This document shows, one piece after another, positions 6,837 to 15,822 of a stretch of DNA of 18,380 nt. Under the pieces are notes generated by a model. That model had not been told where the DNA came from. It worked only from the letters and a program-made list of their open reading frames with translations, and ran no database searches. This DNA comes from Candidatus Gastranaerophilales bacterium (lineage in GTDB: Bacteria; Cyanobacteriota; Vampirovibrionia; Gastranaerophilales; Gastranaerophilaceae): assembly GCA_944323945.1 (NCBI GenBank), contig CALUUL010000039.1, positions 1 to 18,380 of the forward strand, read 5' to 3'. The position numbers and the translations under genes are program-made. The stretch's first letter is position 1; each line of letters starts with the position of its first letter.

Positions 6837-7247
6837 ATGAGTTTTGAAGAAATATACCCAAATGCGACAGTGCTAACACAGGACTTTTTGCGAAACGAGT
6901 TTGGCTTTGACTTGGAGAACGCAAACGATTTTATTGTGTATAGAAACTATTACATTGACCTTATAAGTGCCATTGACGAATTAAACGCATTTAAACCAAC
7001 AGCAAGCGAGATTGAAGAAATACTAACAAATGGCAAGACGGCGAGATTATATCGCTTTGAATGTCCTGTAAAAAGCGAAAACGAACGCAAATACTTGTTT
7101 TTAATGGCACAGGCAAGACAGTTGAAGTACGATAAAGATAACGGTCGTGCTAGCATGATAAGGGGTGAAGATAAGCAATACAATCTTTGTGAAGATACAA
7201 GAAACTTATTAGGTAGATTAGGACTAATCATACCAGTGAGGTATTAG
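6837..7247 (+). CDS. Head-tail connector (adaptor) protein, putative
   Basis: The 136-aa product begins at ATG 6837 after TAGGAG (6824-6829); the frame is open to 6810 but that start has no site. It is a mostly helical, charged protein: MSFEEIYPNATVLTQDFL at the start, then helices with RNYYIDLISAIDELN and a C-terminal TRNLLGRLGLIIPVRY. Size, helical character and position directly after the coat gene match the gp6/gp15-type adaptor that binds the portal ring. The family assignment is positional; no diagnostic residue is visible. Confidence 0.6.
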   Translation: MSFEEIYPNATVLTQDFLRNEFGFDLENANDFIVYRNYYIDLISAIDELNAFKPTASEIEEILTNGKTARLYRFECPVKSENERKYLFLMAQARQLKYDKDNGRASMIRGEDKQYNLCEDTRNLLGRLGLIIPVRY

Positions 7248-7248
7248 T

Positions 7249-7596
7249 ATGGACATTTGGAAAGAAACAGGAATATCAAGCAAGAATACAACAGACCATG
7301 CTTGTTTTGAAGAAGCATTTTTATTGGTGCAAGCGAATAATAGTATATTAAAAAAGAAATTCCCATATGAAACGACATCAAATGAAATGTATCAAGAAAC
7401 AAGTGGAATAATAGGCGAGTTTACCACAAAATCAAAGACAATATTTACACCGTTTTATTGGTTGCCTTTCTGCAAAGGTGCAAGAGTACAAATGTCAAGT
7501 GGCGAAATGACAATAAAAGATGTTGTGCTTGTACAAGACAGCAAAAAAGCACAGGGAGACGGCAAAGGTATTAAAGGTTTAACAATCGTATTTTAG
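7249..7596 (+). CDS. Putative head-closure (stopper) protein
   Basis: The 115-aa product starts one base after the previous stop. The N-terminal third is helical; the rest is beta-rich (TKSKTIFTPFYWLPFCKGARV, GEMTIKDVVLVQD, KGIKGLTIVF), a pattern like the small beta-barrel stoppers that close the portal channel. Second place in the connector series supports this. I do not recognise a specific family motif, so a different connector role is possible. Confidence 0.5.
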   Translation: MDIWKETGISSKNTTDHACFEEAFLLVQANNSILKKKFPYETTSNEMYQETSGIIGEFTTKSKTIFTPFYWLPFCKGARVQMSSGEMTIKDVVLVQDSKKAQGDGKGIKGLTIVF

Positions 7597-7605
7597 GAGC
7601 ATTAA

Positions 7606-7944
7606 ATGGACTTAAATAGAGCATTGACAACAACACAAGAAAGTATAAAGTCAAGTTCGTTATTTCCATATCGAACAGGCTTTTTGTTGAATAACTTTTT
7701 TGATAAAGGTGTGCTTGCTTTAAGTGATACTTCAATAGGTTTTTCTGTGTTAAGTAATCCAAAAGTTTATTATGGCAAAATACTTGAAAATGCACCAAGC
7801 ATAAGGTATAAGATTAGAAAGGTGACAAAAGGATATTATTCGTATATAAAGCATACAAATAGACATTTTAGGTACATTGAACGCATTATTGAAAAAGATG
7901 TTGTTCCAGCGATTGAGAGAGAATTAGGAGTTGTAAGAGTATGA
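7606..7944 (+). CDS. Putative tail-completion/minor connector protein
   Basis: The 112-aa product starts after TAGGAG with a proper spacer. It has a basic, aromatic middle (YYGKILENAPSIRYKIRK) and a C-terminal amphipathic helix (RYIERIIEKDVVPAIEREL). Its third place in the connector row and the YGKxLE/HxxFIE-like pattern recall the HK97 gp10-type tail-completion proteins. The last four bases overlap the next start (ATGA), so translation is coupled. Function is inferred from order and size. Confidence 0.5.
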   Translation: MDLNRALTTTQESIKSSSLFPYRTGFLLNNFFDKGVLALSDTSIGFSVLSNPKVYYGKILENAPSIRYKIRKVTKGYYSYIKHTNRHFRYIERIIEKDVVPAIERELGVVRV

Positions 7945-8897
7945 TAGCAGTTGAAAGATTAACAATTAAATTAAAAGAGTTATTTGGTGGTAATTATTTT
8001 ATGTTGCCATTTTATAAATTAAACACGGAATACACAACGGCAAAGCAAGTTGTTGAGAACGGCAATATTGGTTATGTAAACTATTACAATGACGCATACT
8101 CTAATTTGAGAAAAAGAAAAATAATAGGCATTGTAAACTTGCAAAACCCACAAAGAACAAACACTAACTTTTATTATGTCACTTCTAGTTTTACGATTGA
8201 TTTTAGTGTGCCAACAAACATTAGAAAAGTAGACGAAAACGGCAATTTATTAGAAGAAGTGCCTTTTAACTTTTTTGAAGATTACGAAAGAGTTGCAAGC
8301 GAAATAATAAACAAGACAATTAAATTTGATGACACATATAAAGGCAAAATGGTTATAAGCGAACCAGTATATCAACTAACTGAAAAAGACGGCGAAATAA
8401 ACTATGCTATTTATAGAGTTACGGGAACATTTTCTATAACAGATAAAGCAATTTTTGGAAGTGATTACAAAGTTGAATTAAATATACCATTTATAACAAG
8501 TTATATATGGATGGAATTAAAAGGAATTAATACTTTTGTTGAAATTGCTAATAATGGAGCAAATGCGATTGTACTTCAAAATAGTACAAAAACTCAACAA
8601 AACATTTCGCAAAGTGTGTGGGCATGTACAGTATCAGTAGACGATGTTCAAGTTGACGAAAAAGATTTTTTAAGAATTGCAAACCCAATTATTTATAGAA
8701 TAGTTCATTACAATAAAGAAATTATTAATGAATTAGGACAAACAGAGGCACAAAAGAGGAAAATACAAACAAGAATAACATTTCCAAGTGGAGAAATAAG
8801 AGAGTTTTGGGCAATTATAAGTGTTACATTTAGAACAACAAGAAATGGCATTGGCACATATGAAATAAGTTTTACTGACGATAATAAAGGAGTATAG
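7941..8897 (+). CDS. Tail structural protein, unrecognised, 318 aa
   Basis: I cannot name the family. The protein is strand-rich throughout with many Tyr/Phe/Asn residues (for example FYYVTSSFTIDFSVPTNIR and VTGTFSITDKAIFGSDYKV) and no membrane segment. The C-terminus (FPSGEIREFWAIISVTFRTTRN, about residues 286-307) looks like a beta domain. It sits where siphophages carry the tail tube protein, but is larger than a typical tube subunit; in a short-tailed phage it could be a tail tube or adaptor ring. The start overlaps the previous gene by ATGA. Confidence 0.6.
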   Translation: MIAVERLTIKLKELFGGNYFMLPFYKLNTEYTTAKQVVENGNIGYVNYYNDAYSNLRKRKIIGIVNLQNPQRTNTNFYYVTSSFTIDFSVPTNIRKVDENGNLLEEVPFNFFEDYERVASEIINKTIKFDDTYKGKMVISEPVYQLTEKDGEINYAIYRVTGTFSITDKAIFGSDYKVELNIPFITSYIWMELKGINTFVEIANNGANAIVLQNSTKTQQNISQSVWACTVSVDDVQVDEKDFLRIANPIIYRIVHYNKEIINELGQTEAQKRKIQTRITFPSGEIREFWAIISVTFRTTRNGIGTYEISFTDDNKGV

Positions 8898-8898
8898 T

Positions 8899-9393
8899 AT
8901 GGCAGATTGGACATTTGAGTTTATTGATAGCACATCACAAAAGGAAAATGAAGAAAATCTTTCGAGTGTTGTGCCTGATAATATTGGAAGTGGTGCAAAT
9001 AGTAAACCAACAAAAAAACCAAGCAAACAAAGCAAAGATACATTTAGCAGCACATTTACTGAAAAGGTACAACAAGATAGTATTCAACAGTTTATAGTAA
9101 GTCCATTAAATACAGTTACAGGTGGGCTTGCTAGTCCTTTATATGCAAGTGCTAGACAATTAGCAAGGGGAGCAACAATAGGTGCTGTTGCAGGCGATTT
9201 AATTGCAACTGCAGGCATTATGGCTTTGCAATTTGGTATACAAGCACTACAAAATCGAATACAAGAAATTGAACAAAAAGTTACCGAATTGGGCAATGCA
9301 GACAATGTACGTATAAGAGCAGGAAGTGTATCAACTGCAACATATTATAGTGGAAACATTTTTGGAATTACATCTAAAACTAATAGGAGTTAA
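8899..9393 (+). CDS. Small tail protein with hydrophobic segment, possible mini tape measure or membrane-active tail protein
   Basis: The 164-aa product has three parts: an acidic/Ser N-terminus, a Lys/Ser-rich linker (about residues 36-55), and a Gly/Ala-rich hydrophobic helix region (about 85-118, ATIGAVAGDLIATAGIMALQF) followed by a short coiled coil (IQALQNRIQEIEQKVTEL). It lies just before the hub-like tail protein, where tape measures are found, but is far shorter than a siphophage tape measure. It may be a reduced tape measure, or an ejected protein that enters the host membrane. ATG 8899 follows AAAGGAG. The role is inference. Confidence 0.5.
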   Translation: MADWTFEFIDSTSQKENEENLSSVVPDNIGSGANSKPTKKPSKQSKDTFSSTFTEKVQQDSIQQFIVSPLNTVTGGLASPLYASARQLARGATIGAVAGDLIATAGIMALQFGIQALQNRIQEIEQKVTELGNADNVRIRAGSVSTATYYSGNIFGITSKTNRS

Positions 9394-9395
9394 AT

Positions 9396-12251
9396 ATGGA
9401 AAAATTTGAAGTTTACAGCAGACAATTAAATATATGGGAAAGCAATAATATTAAATTAATGCCTGGATGGAACGAAAATTTTGTCCAAGACAAAACAACC
9501 GATAGTGGTAGTGTAAAAGTAAAATATTGTTCTGCAAATAAACCTAATTGGAAGAGTGGGGATTGGTGCAGAATTATACATTTGACAGGCAATGAAATTG
9601 GTGCCACATATACTAAAAAGACTGAACAAATAATTGAATGCAAAAGCATATTTGACGATTTAAAAATAACATATGATGAAGCAAATAGAAAATTTATATT
9701 TATAGTAACACAAAATTATTCTTTTGTTAATGATAATGGTTTTGAAGAGCATATTTATGTGAGAGTAAATACATTATTTACAACCGAAAGTGGAACAGAA
9801 GAATTTACATTTATTAAAGAACTAAACACATTAAATCAAAAAGAATTTGAATACACTGAAATTCCAATCAATTATGAAAATTTTGTTGATGGTTCATTAT
9901 CTTATACAATACAAACATCAACAGGTTATTTATATAGTCAACCTTATACAAAGACAATAGATTATTATATACCCAAAAACCACGAGCAATATATTATTAA
10001 AGACATTACATTAGTTTATGACAAATTGAATGACGAATGGGACTGTCAATTAAAACTTGGCGAACCTATTGACATAACAAATGGTATTTGTTGCGAAACA
10101 AGGTCATTTACAAATCAAATACAAAAGAAAATAGGCAGAACAATTTATAATCACGAAGCATTAAATCATTATAATGTTTTAAAAAACATACTTGAAACAA
10201 CACCTTTAAGCGAAGAAACATGGGCAAATCGCATAAAAATATCTAATATAGCATGGTTACAAAAACAATCTTTTAATGATGATACTTTTAGTGAGCCGAC
10301 ATTGTATGATGTGTTATTGAATAAATTTGACAGTACATTAGGGCGAACACCTGTGTTGTACTTTGACATAAACGGTGAAACTGACTTGCCTTACAATAAC
10401 AAAAGAACCGAATATGTATTAGATTTTTTAAGACAAGATGGTTTTGACAAGCAAACAATCGAGTATAATAGTCTTATAGATGATTGTAGTCAATTAGTTA
10501 CTAATGAAAGTTGGCAAAATAAAGGCGATGGAGTTATTAGCAATTTTGACAACTTAGCACCGTTAAATAAAATAACATACTTTGCAGATTTCTTATGGGC
10601 AATACCAGAAGTTAATAGCAATGAAAGAAATGTATCAAATTACAGCACAACAGACAATAAAGTATGGGTATTAAAAACTCCGTATGCAATTAAAGATATT
10701 ATTTCTATCACAAAAATGACTTATACAGGTAGTTTATCAGACTTTTCAAGAAAAACTATTAATTTTGAGAATATATTAGAAGAAAAGGTTTATAATACAA
10801 GTGAATTATATGACCAAACAAATGTAATATGGTTTACAGAAGGTGAAAATATAATTCATTTAAATGACTTTTACTATCAAGACAATTCATTAAGTGTTTA
10901 TAGGGTAGTTTACAAGCCTATAATATCTGGAAGATATGACGAAGGTAAAGACTATCAAGTTATTATTAATCAAAACGATGGGCAAATTGCAGAGTATAGA
11001 TTTTCAAAGTATTTAGAGCAATATAAGAAATCATTAAATAAAGCAGATATAATTGTGCAAAAAACCGTTGAAAGTTGGAACGATATTTACGAACTTGGTT
11101 CTTTGGTAATTGAAGGCGACAAACAATACTTAATAACAAACATATCAATACAAAATCGTGGTTATGATTATGATGTTGTATATCAGTTAAATGAAAACCA
11201 TTTTAGAAAAAGTGATAGCATTGTTGCACCACAAGAAATACGAAAAAATATTGAAATAGGCTATAATGGTTTAACAGATAGAAAGAGTTGTAAAATTGTT
11301 AAATTAAAATTGTCGCAAAAAAGCACAATTGATGATAACATTGATGTTATAAACAATTATGTTAATAAATCATTACTTTATTCTGCATTATTATCTTTTA
11401 GACCAGATGTTCCACAACTTGCAAAAATAAGATTTAGAAGCATATTAAAACGAACTAATGTTGAAGTTTATGACGAAAAAATAATTGATAGATTATGTGC
11501 ATTTTCTAAATGTGTAATAGATAATACTTTTTGTTTCAATTTAAAATACTTTGACAATGCCGAATGTGGCAAACAGAAAATATTACATCAAAATGTTATC
11601 GCAAATAATGTTTATTGGTCATCATCGCCAGAACAACAAATACCAATATTATATACAGATGGGTTTGGAGAAGCAAAATATGTTGATATATCTTTAATAA
11701 ATTCAAATAGTGAAAGTTTAAGTGATATTGAAACAACTGACCCATTAACAACACAACAAGAACTTATTAGCACAACAGAAGTAATTAATCAAACAACAAA
11801 TTATCCATTAACAACAGGCATTAAACCTAATAAAATTAAGTATTTAGCAACATATAACATGATTAAATACAATAAAGATATGTTAGACATTTTTAACTTT
11901 ACTCTTAGCTTTAAAATTGAAACTGATAATAATATTATTTTGTGTAAGGCATTTTTTAATAAAAACACAATATCTAATAATTATTCAAGATTAGCATATG
12001 TGTCTAGCAATTTAAATAATGTAAAAGAAGAAGATTTAATTGATTTTCCAAGCGAATTAAAATCAATTGTGGGTGGAACATTACAAGGTAATACAATAAA
12101 TATAACATACAATGGCGAAAGATTTGATTATAAAACAATAAAAAGTATTGTTTTTTGGAACGAAGATAAAGAGCCTGTAATGATTATAAATGACATTGAC
12201 AAAGTAGATGAAAGTTATTTGCCTAGCACGAACATAAAAATAAATTGCTAA
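9396..12251 (+). CDS. Large tail hub/baseplate-like protein, 951 aa
   Basis: This is the largest gene in the window, placed after the small tail genes and before the fibre, as tail hub or tail-associated proteins are. The N-terminus contains WKSGDWCRIIHLTGNEIG (about residues 51-68), like the GDW(V/C)RI strand of tail hub domains. The body is beta-rich. The region RTPVLYFDINGETDLP and YVLDFLRQDGFDKQTIEYN (about 316-355) recalls a tail protein I associate with gut Firmicute phages, but I cannot name it. No lysozyme, peptidase or spike repeat motif is evident. The C-terminal quarter holds further beta domains and a Thr/Ser/Gln-rich linker (about 782-805). TAGGAG precedes the ATG, two bases after the previous stop. 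Confidence 0.65.
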   Translation: MEKFEVYSRQLNIWESNNIKLMPGWNENFVQDKTTDSGSVKVKYCSANKPNWKSGDWCRIIHLTGNEIGATYTKKTEQIIECKSIFDDLKITYDEANRKFIFIVTQNYSFVNDNGFEEHIYVRVNTLFTTESGTEEFTFIKELNTLNQKEFEYTEIPINYENFVDGSLSYTIQTSTGYLYSQPYTKTIDYYIPKNHEQYIIKDITLVYDKLNDEWDCQLKLGEPIDITNGICCETRSFTNQIQKKIGRTIYNHEALNHYNVLKNILETTPLSEETWANRIKISNIAWLQKQSFNDDTFSEPTLYDVLLNKFDSTLGRTPVLYFDINGETDLPYNNKRTEYVLDFLRQDGFDKQTIEYNSLIDDCSQLVTNESWQNKGDGVISNFDNLAPLNKITYFADFLWAIPEVNSNERNVSNYSTTDNKVWVLKTPYAIKDIISITKMTYTGSLSDFSRKTINFENILEEKVYNTSELYDQTNVIWFTEGENIIHLNDFYYQDNSLSVYRVVYKPIISGRYDEGKDYQVIINQNDGQIAEYRFSKYLEQYKKSLNKADIIVQKTVESWNDIYELGSLVIEGDKQYLITNISIQNRGYDYDVVYQLNENHFRKSDSIVAPQEIRKNIEIGYNGLTDRKSCKIVKLKLSQKSTIDDNIDVINNYVNKSLLYSALLSFRPDVPQLAKIRFRSILKRTNVEVYDEKIIDRLCAFSKCVIDNTFCFNLKYFDNAECGKQKILHQNVIANNVYWSSSPEQQIPILYTDGFGEAKYVDISLINSNSESLSDIETTDPLTTQQELISTTEVINQTTNYPLTTGIKPNKIKYLATYNMIKYNKDMLDIFNFTLSFKIETDNNIILCKAFFNKNTISNNYSRLAYVSSNLNNVKEEDLIDFPSELKSIVGGTLQGNTINITYNGERFDYKTIKSIVFWNEDKEPVMIINDIDKVDESYLPSTNIKINC

Positions 12252-12273
12252 AATTAAGTAAATATGTTAAAAT
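12245..12273 (+). promoter_or_regulatory. Possible extended -10 promoter for the tail fibre gene
   Basis: TTGCTA (12245-12250, overlapping the previous stop codon), a 17-base spacer, and TAAAAT (12268-12273) with TG at 12265-12266. The ribosome binding site AAGGAG (12280-12285) would start at about +1, as in the promoters at 727 and 15776. The -35 is weak, and AT-rich sequence gives such matches by chance. Confidence 0.4.
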
Positions 12274-12290
12274 AAAAATAAGGAGCAGTT

Positions 12291-14702
12291 ATGATTTCAA
12301 GAATTATATGGAAGTTAAATGCTGATAAGACAATTCAAAAAGTTACAAAATTAACAAATAAATTATTTGCAAACGGTCAAGCGTCAGCAGAATATTGTTT
12401 ATTAGCAGATAATATATTGCCAACAGATGTTGTTACAGCAACAATAACAAGAGATACACACACTACGCAGTATCGCCTTAAATACCAATTATTGAATTTA
12501 GAAGATGGCACATCTAAATATGGATGGGCTGTTACTTCTAACGGTGATGAGTTAAATTTTGATTTGCAAACAGGCACTGCAAGTTTAATATTTGCATTTG
12601 AGGTAAAGGTATACAGTACAATAGGTGGCGACCTTATATCTAGTTATACGACACAAAGTGATACAGCAACAGTATATCCAGGAAGTGCATATTCGCCAAA
12701 GGTTGAAGCAACAGACGCAGACAAGATATTTCAAGACTTAGCAGAAAAAGATGTGCAAATTGAAGAATTACAAAGAAACAAACAAGACAAGACCGATAGC
12801 AATTTACAAACATCAGACAAAACTGTTGTTGGTGCAATAAATGAAACATATTCACTAGCAAATACCAATGCAAATAAAACACAAGATAATACAACAAAAA
12901 TAGAACAAATAAGGACTGATTTACAAAATGGTACATTAAAGCCTTTAAACTCAACAAATGCCGACAATTATAGCGAAAATGGTACTATTGCAAGCAAGTT
13001 TAACGAAAAGCAAAACGAAAAGCCAAACGGTGTTGATAGTTTAATTGTAAATGACAAATTAAACAGTAAATATATTCCTGCTGGTTTAGGTGGTGGACTT
13101 GTTTATGCTGGTACATTTGACGCAACAGGTACAATTACAGCAAGTGAATATGTTCCTGAATTACAAGGCACACTTATTACGGACATTGATTTAGAAAATT
13201 CAACAAGTTTATTTTTTCAATACAACGGACAAACAACATACACTCTTGGCGATTTAGAACTTAATTTTGGCGACCAAATTATATGTAATGGTGATATAGA
13301 ACCTAATTGGACTAAAATCGATAATAGTGATAAAGTAACAAGTGTAAACGGTCAAGTTGGAGCAGTAAGTATAACTCCCGAAAATATTGAGGCAGTAAGA
13401 AGTTTATTAGAAGCACAAGCACCAGCATATGATAGTAGAATTGAAGTTAAACCTAGTTTAGAAAGTACATCAATTATTAAAGAACCAACTTTTGATGTTG
13501 ATATTGACTATGTTTCAGCTGGTGGCTCTAATAGAACTAGAATGTCTGTTACAAAAGAAGGTTTAACATTTAAAAATAGAAATAATAATGAATATTACAA
13601 ACCTAAAATAAATGAAAACACTATTGCATATGAAAGCGATATTCCGACAATGGAAGCTATTTTAACAAAATTACCATCATATAAGAGTTCATTTGAGTTA
13701 AATATGGCTTTTAAAGGAAGTGGTGGTACTGGACAAAAAGGTCAAATTGGTATTGTGCCTAGTTCTAATTTTATAGTGCAATGGGGTGATGGCAGCGCAA
13801 CATATTATAAAGATGAGGTTGATGTAATCGAGCATGCTTATGCTGAAGAAAAGGTATATACTGTTACTATTTATGGTGATTGGAAAGGTATTGATACTAA
13901 CGGTAAAGGATATAATCCTAGCTCATATAACGGTAGTTATATAGATAATATTGTTTATGATAAAAATATAACTGAAATACCTAATATGGCTTTATGTAAC
14001 ACAATAGAATGGTCTAAAATAACATTAACTGATTCAATAAAAACTATATCAAAGGGTACTACTGGATTTTCTCCAAGATTAATACTTAATAAAATCCCGA
14101 CTGATGCAACATATATTAGAGGTAATATAAAACCAATTGATTATATAATAAATGCTGATATAAATGGAACATATACAGAGTATCCTTTTACAGGTACAGG
14201 TACTGGTTCATTAATAATATTTAATGATAATACTAAAATTACTAGATTTTCAGGTCCAGTTGGACAGTCACAGTCTTATCAATATATTGCTTTGATTTTT
14301 GCTAAACGAATAGATTTTGTTACCGCATTATCAGCAAATGTATTTTCGGATAGTAGTCTTGATAGAATTGAAGTCCAGCCATATTTCTTAAGGCAAGCTA
14401 AGACAAAAACAAATTTTACAGTAGTTGCTGATATAATCTATCCTATTGGTGGCAATTACAGTGAAACAATAACAATACCAAGCACAGCATGGGACAGTGA
14501 AACAAAGACAGCAACAGTCGAAGCAGTTGGAGCAACAAGTGAAGCAAGAAACTTGATTATACCAAGTGTACAAGGCAACAATGACAATAATGTTCGTTGT
14601 ACTGCACAAGGCACAATGACGCTTACATTTACTTGCGACACAGTACCAACGGAAGATACAGTAGTCGATGTATCTTACATTCTAACAAATAAAAATGTTT
14701 AA
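12291..14702 (+). CDS. Multidomain tail fibre/receptor-binding protein, 803 aa
   Basis: The order of parts is: an N-terminal beta domain (about 1-140) that probably attaches to the tail; a helical coiled-coil stretch with NKQDKTDSNLQTSDKTVVGAIN (in part, about 162-185); a collagen-like/short beta part with VNGQVGAVSITPENIEAV (about 352-369), a motif common in phage fibres; a PKD-like beta domain with the WGDGS signature (about 498-502) and a matching VYTVTIYGDW strand; a leucine-rich-repeat-like stretch resembling the BspA type (about 550-700); and a C-terminal beta domain. The PKD-to-LRR part has different alanine codon use (see findings), hinting at recombination. AAGGAG (12280-12285) precedes the ATG. 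The host receptor is unknown. Confidence 0.8.
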   Translation: MISRIIWKLNADKTIQKVTKLTNKLFANGQASAEYCLLADNILPTDVVTATITRDTHTTQYRLKYQLLNLEDGTSKYGWAVTSNGDELNFDLQTGTASLIFAFEVKVYSTIGGDLISSYTTQSDTATVYPGSAYSPKVEATDADKIFQDLAEKDVQIEELQRNKQDKTDSNLQTSDKTVVGAINETYSLANTNANKTQDNTTKIEQIRTDLQNGTLKPLNSTNADNYSENGTIASKFNEKQNEKPNGVDSLIVNDKLNSKYIPAGLGGGLVYAGTFDATGTITASEYVPELQGTLITDIDLENSTSLFFQYNGQTTYTLGDLELNFGDQIICNGDIEPNWTKIDNSDKVTSVNGQVGAVSITPENIEAVRSLLEAQAPAYDSRIEVKPSLESTSIIKEPTFDVDIDYVSAGGSNRTRMSVTKEGLTFKNRNNNEYYKPKINENTIAYESDIPTMEAILTKLPSYKSSFELNMAFKGSGGTGQKGQIGIVPSSNFIVQWGDGSATYYKDEVDVIEHAYAEEKVYTVTIYGDWKGIDTNGKGYNPSSYNGSYIDNIVYDKNITEIPNMALCNTIEWSKITLTDSIKTISKGTTGFSPRLILNKIPTDATYIRGNIKPIDYIINADINGTYTEYPFTGTGTGSLIIFNDNTKITRFSGPVGQSQSYQYIALIFAKRIDFVTALSANVFSDSSLDRIEVQPYFLRQAKTKTNFTVVADIIYPIGGNYSETITIPSTAWDSETKTATVEAVGATSEARNLIIPSVQGNNDNNVRCTAQGTMTLTFTCDTVPTEDTVVDVSYILTNKNV

Positions 14703-14714
14703 AAGGAGTTTATT

Positions 14715-14966
14715 ATGGTAGTAAAAGAAACATACAATTTTAAAGACGGTAGAGTAGGAACAAAACATTATAGTGATAGAGTTTATAAGACAATAGAAGT
14801 GGAAGAACCTAATGAGCAAGGTGAATTGGTTAAAACTCAACAAGTTGTTCATTATTATATTAAAAACACAACAACAAATGCAGTTTACAGTGAAGCAATA
14901 GATATTCTACCTTACAACTATGTAGAACTTACTGACGAAGAAATGGCAGAAGCATTTAAAGGGTAG
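14715..14966 (+). CDS. Small tail-fibre-associated protein, 83 aa
   Basis: I do not recognise the family. The product is short, acidic and probably beta-rich at the start (VVKETYNFKDGRVGTKHY), with a C-terminal acidic helix (YVELTDEEMAEAFKG). It lies between two host-recognition genes, where small fibre-assembly or chaperone proteins often lie. AAAAGGAG (14701-14708) overlaps the stop of the fibre gene, so the two are coupled. The role is inferred from position only. Confidence 0.6.
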   Translation: MVVKETYNFKDGRVGTKHYSDRVYKTIEVEEPNEQGELVKTQQVVHYYIKNTTTNAVYSEAIDILPYNYVELTDEEMAEAFKG

Positions 14967-14974
14967 GTGGCACT

Positions 14975-15775
14975 ATGATATTCAATCCAACGATTATAAA
15001 GAAAGGTGGTGGTTACGGTGCTTACAATGTAAACAGTGTACTATTAGAAGATGGCACACAAGAGTTGCAAATAACCACTGCAACCGAGAAACCTGTAAGC
15101 AAGTTAGCACAAGTTGTTGATAGAACAGTAACCGAAATTACAGCGGAAGATTTGGAAGGTGCTACAAGTATTGGTGATTATACTTTTTATAAGTGTGAAA
15201 CATTGCAATCTATGGAATTGCCTAATACAATTTTAAGTATAGGAAGATATTCAATTTATAACTGTACAAACTTAAATAAATTAGTATTACCTTATAACCT
15301 CATTAGTATACAGACATATGGAATTTCTTTTACAAATTTAACAGAATTAGTAATACCTAATAGTGTCACAACTTTATATAATAGTGCGTTAGAGGGCAAT
15401 AAACAATTAGTTACAATAACTTTATCTAATTCATTACAAGAATTGTCGGGCTATTTATTTTCAGGATGTAATAAATTAGCAAATGTTTTAATACCAGAAG
15501 GTGTAAAAATTATTGAAGGCTATTGTTTTTCTCATTGTAGTTCATTAGTAGAAATTGTATTTCCAAGTAGCGTAACTGAAATGGGCAGTACTATATTTAA
15601 TTTTTGCACAAACTTAACCACAGTAACAATTAAAGCAACAGTTCCACCAACAATACAATCAACCACATTTGATGATACAGTACAAACATTTTATGTACCA
15701 GCCGAATCAGTAGAAGCATATAAAACTGCAACTAATTGGGCAAATTATGCAGATAAAATATTTGCCATAGAATAG
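14975..15775 (+). CDS. BspA-type leucine-rich-repeat protein, likely receptor binding
   Basis: Residues about 60-240 hold six or more repeats of the LRR_5/BspA type, with the consensus LxxLxIPxSVTxIxxxAFxxCxxL: for example LVIPNSVTTLYNSALEGNKQL and VLIPEGVKIIEGYCFSHCSSL. The C-terminus, FYVPAESVEAYKTA then NYADKI, is the typical closing motif of BspA proteins. The N-terminal 50 residues are a different small domain. Bacterial BspA proteins bind surfaces and other proteins; in a phage the same fold would bind the host surface. No signal peptide is seen, in line with a virion protein. GGTGG stands before the ATG, a weak site, eight bases after the previous stop. Confidence 0.85.
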   Translation: MIFNPTIIKKGGGYGAYNVNSVLLEDGTQELQITTATEKPVSKLAQVVDRTVTEITAEDLEGATSIGDYTFYKCETLQSMELPNTILSIGRYSIYNCTNLNKLVLPYNLISIQTYGISFTNLTELVIPNSVTTLYNSALEGNKQLVTITLSNSLQELSGYLFSGCNKLANVLIPEGVKIIEGYCFSHCSSLVEIVFPSSVTEMGSTIFNFCTNLTTVTIKATVPPTIQSTTFDDTVQTFYVPAESVEAYKTATNWANYADKIFAIE

Positions 15776-15803
15776 TTGCAAAATATATTTAAAGTGATAT
15801 AAT
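15776..15803 (+). promoter_or_regulatory. Extended -10 promoter for the lysis-region genes
   Basis: TTGCAA (15776-15781), a 16-base spacer and TATAAT (15798-15803) with TG at 15795-15796. The 11-base block GTGATATAATA is also found at the promoter at 727-755. The predicted start abuts the AAAAGGGG ribosome binding site. Confidence 0.6.
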
Positions 15804-15822
15804 AATAAAAGGGGAAAAGTCG

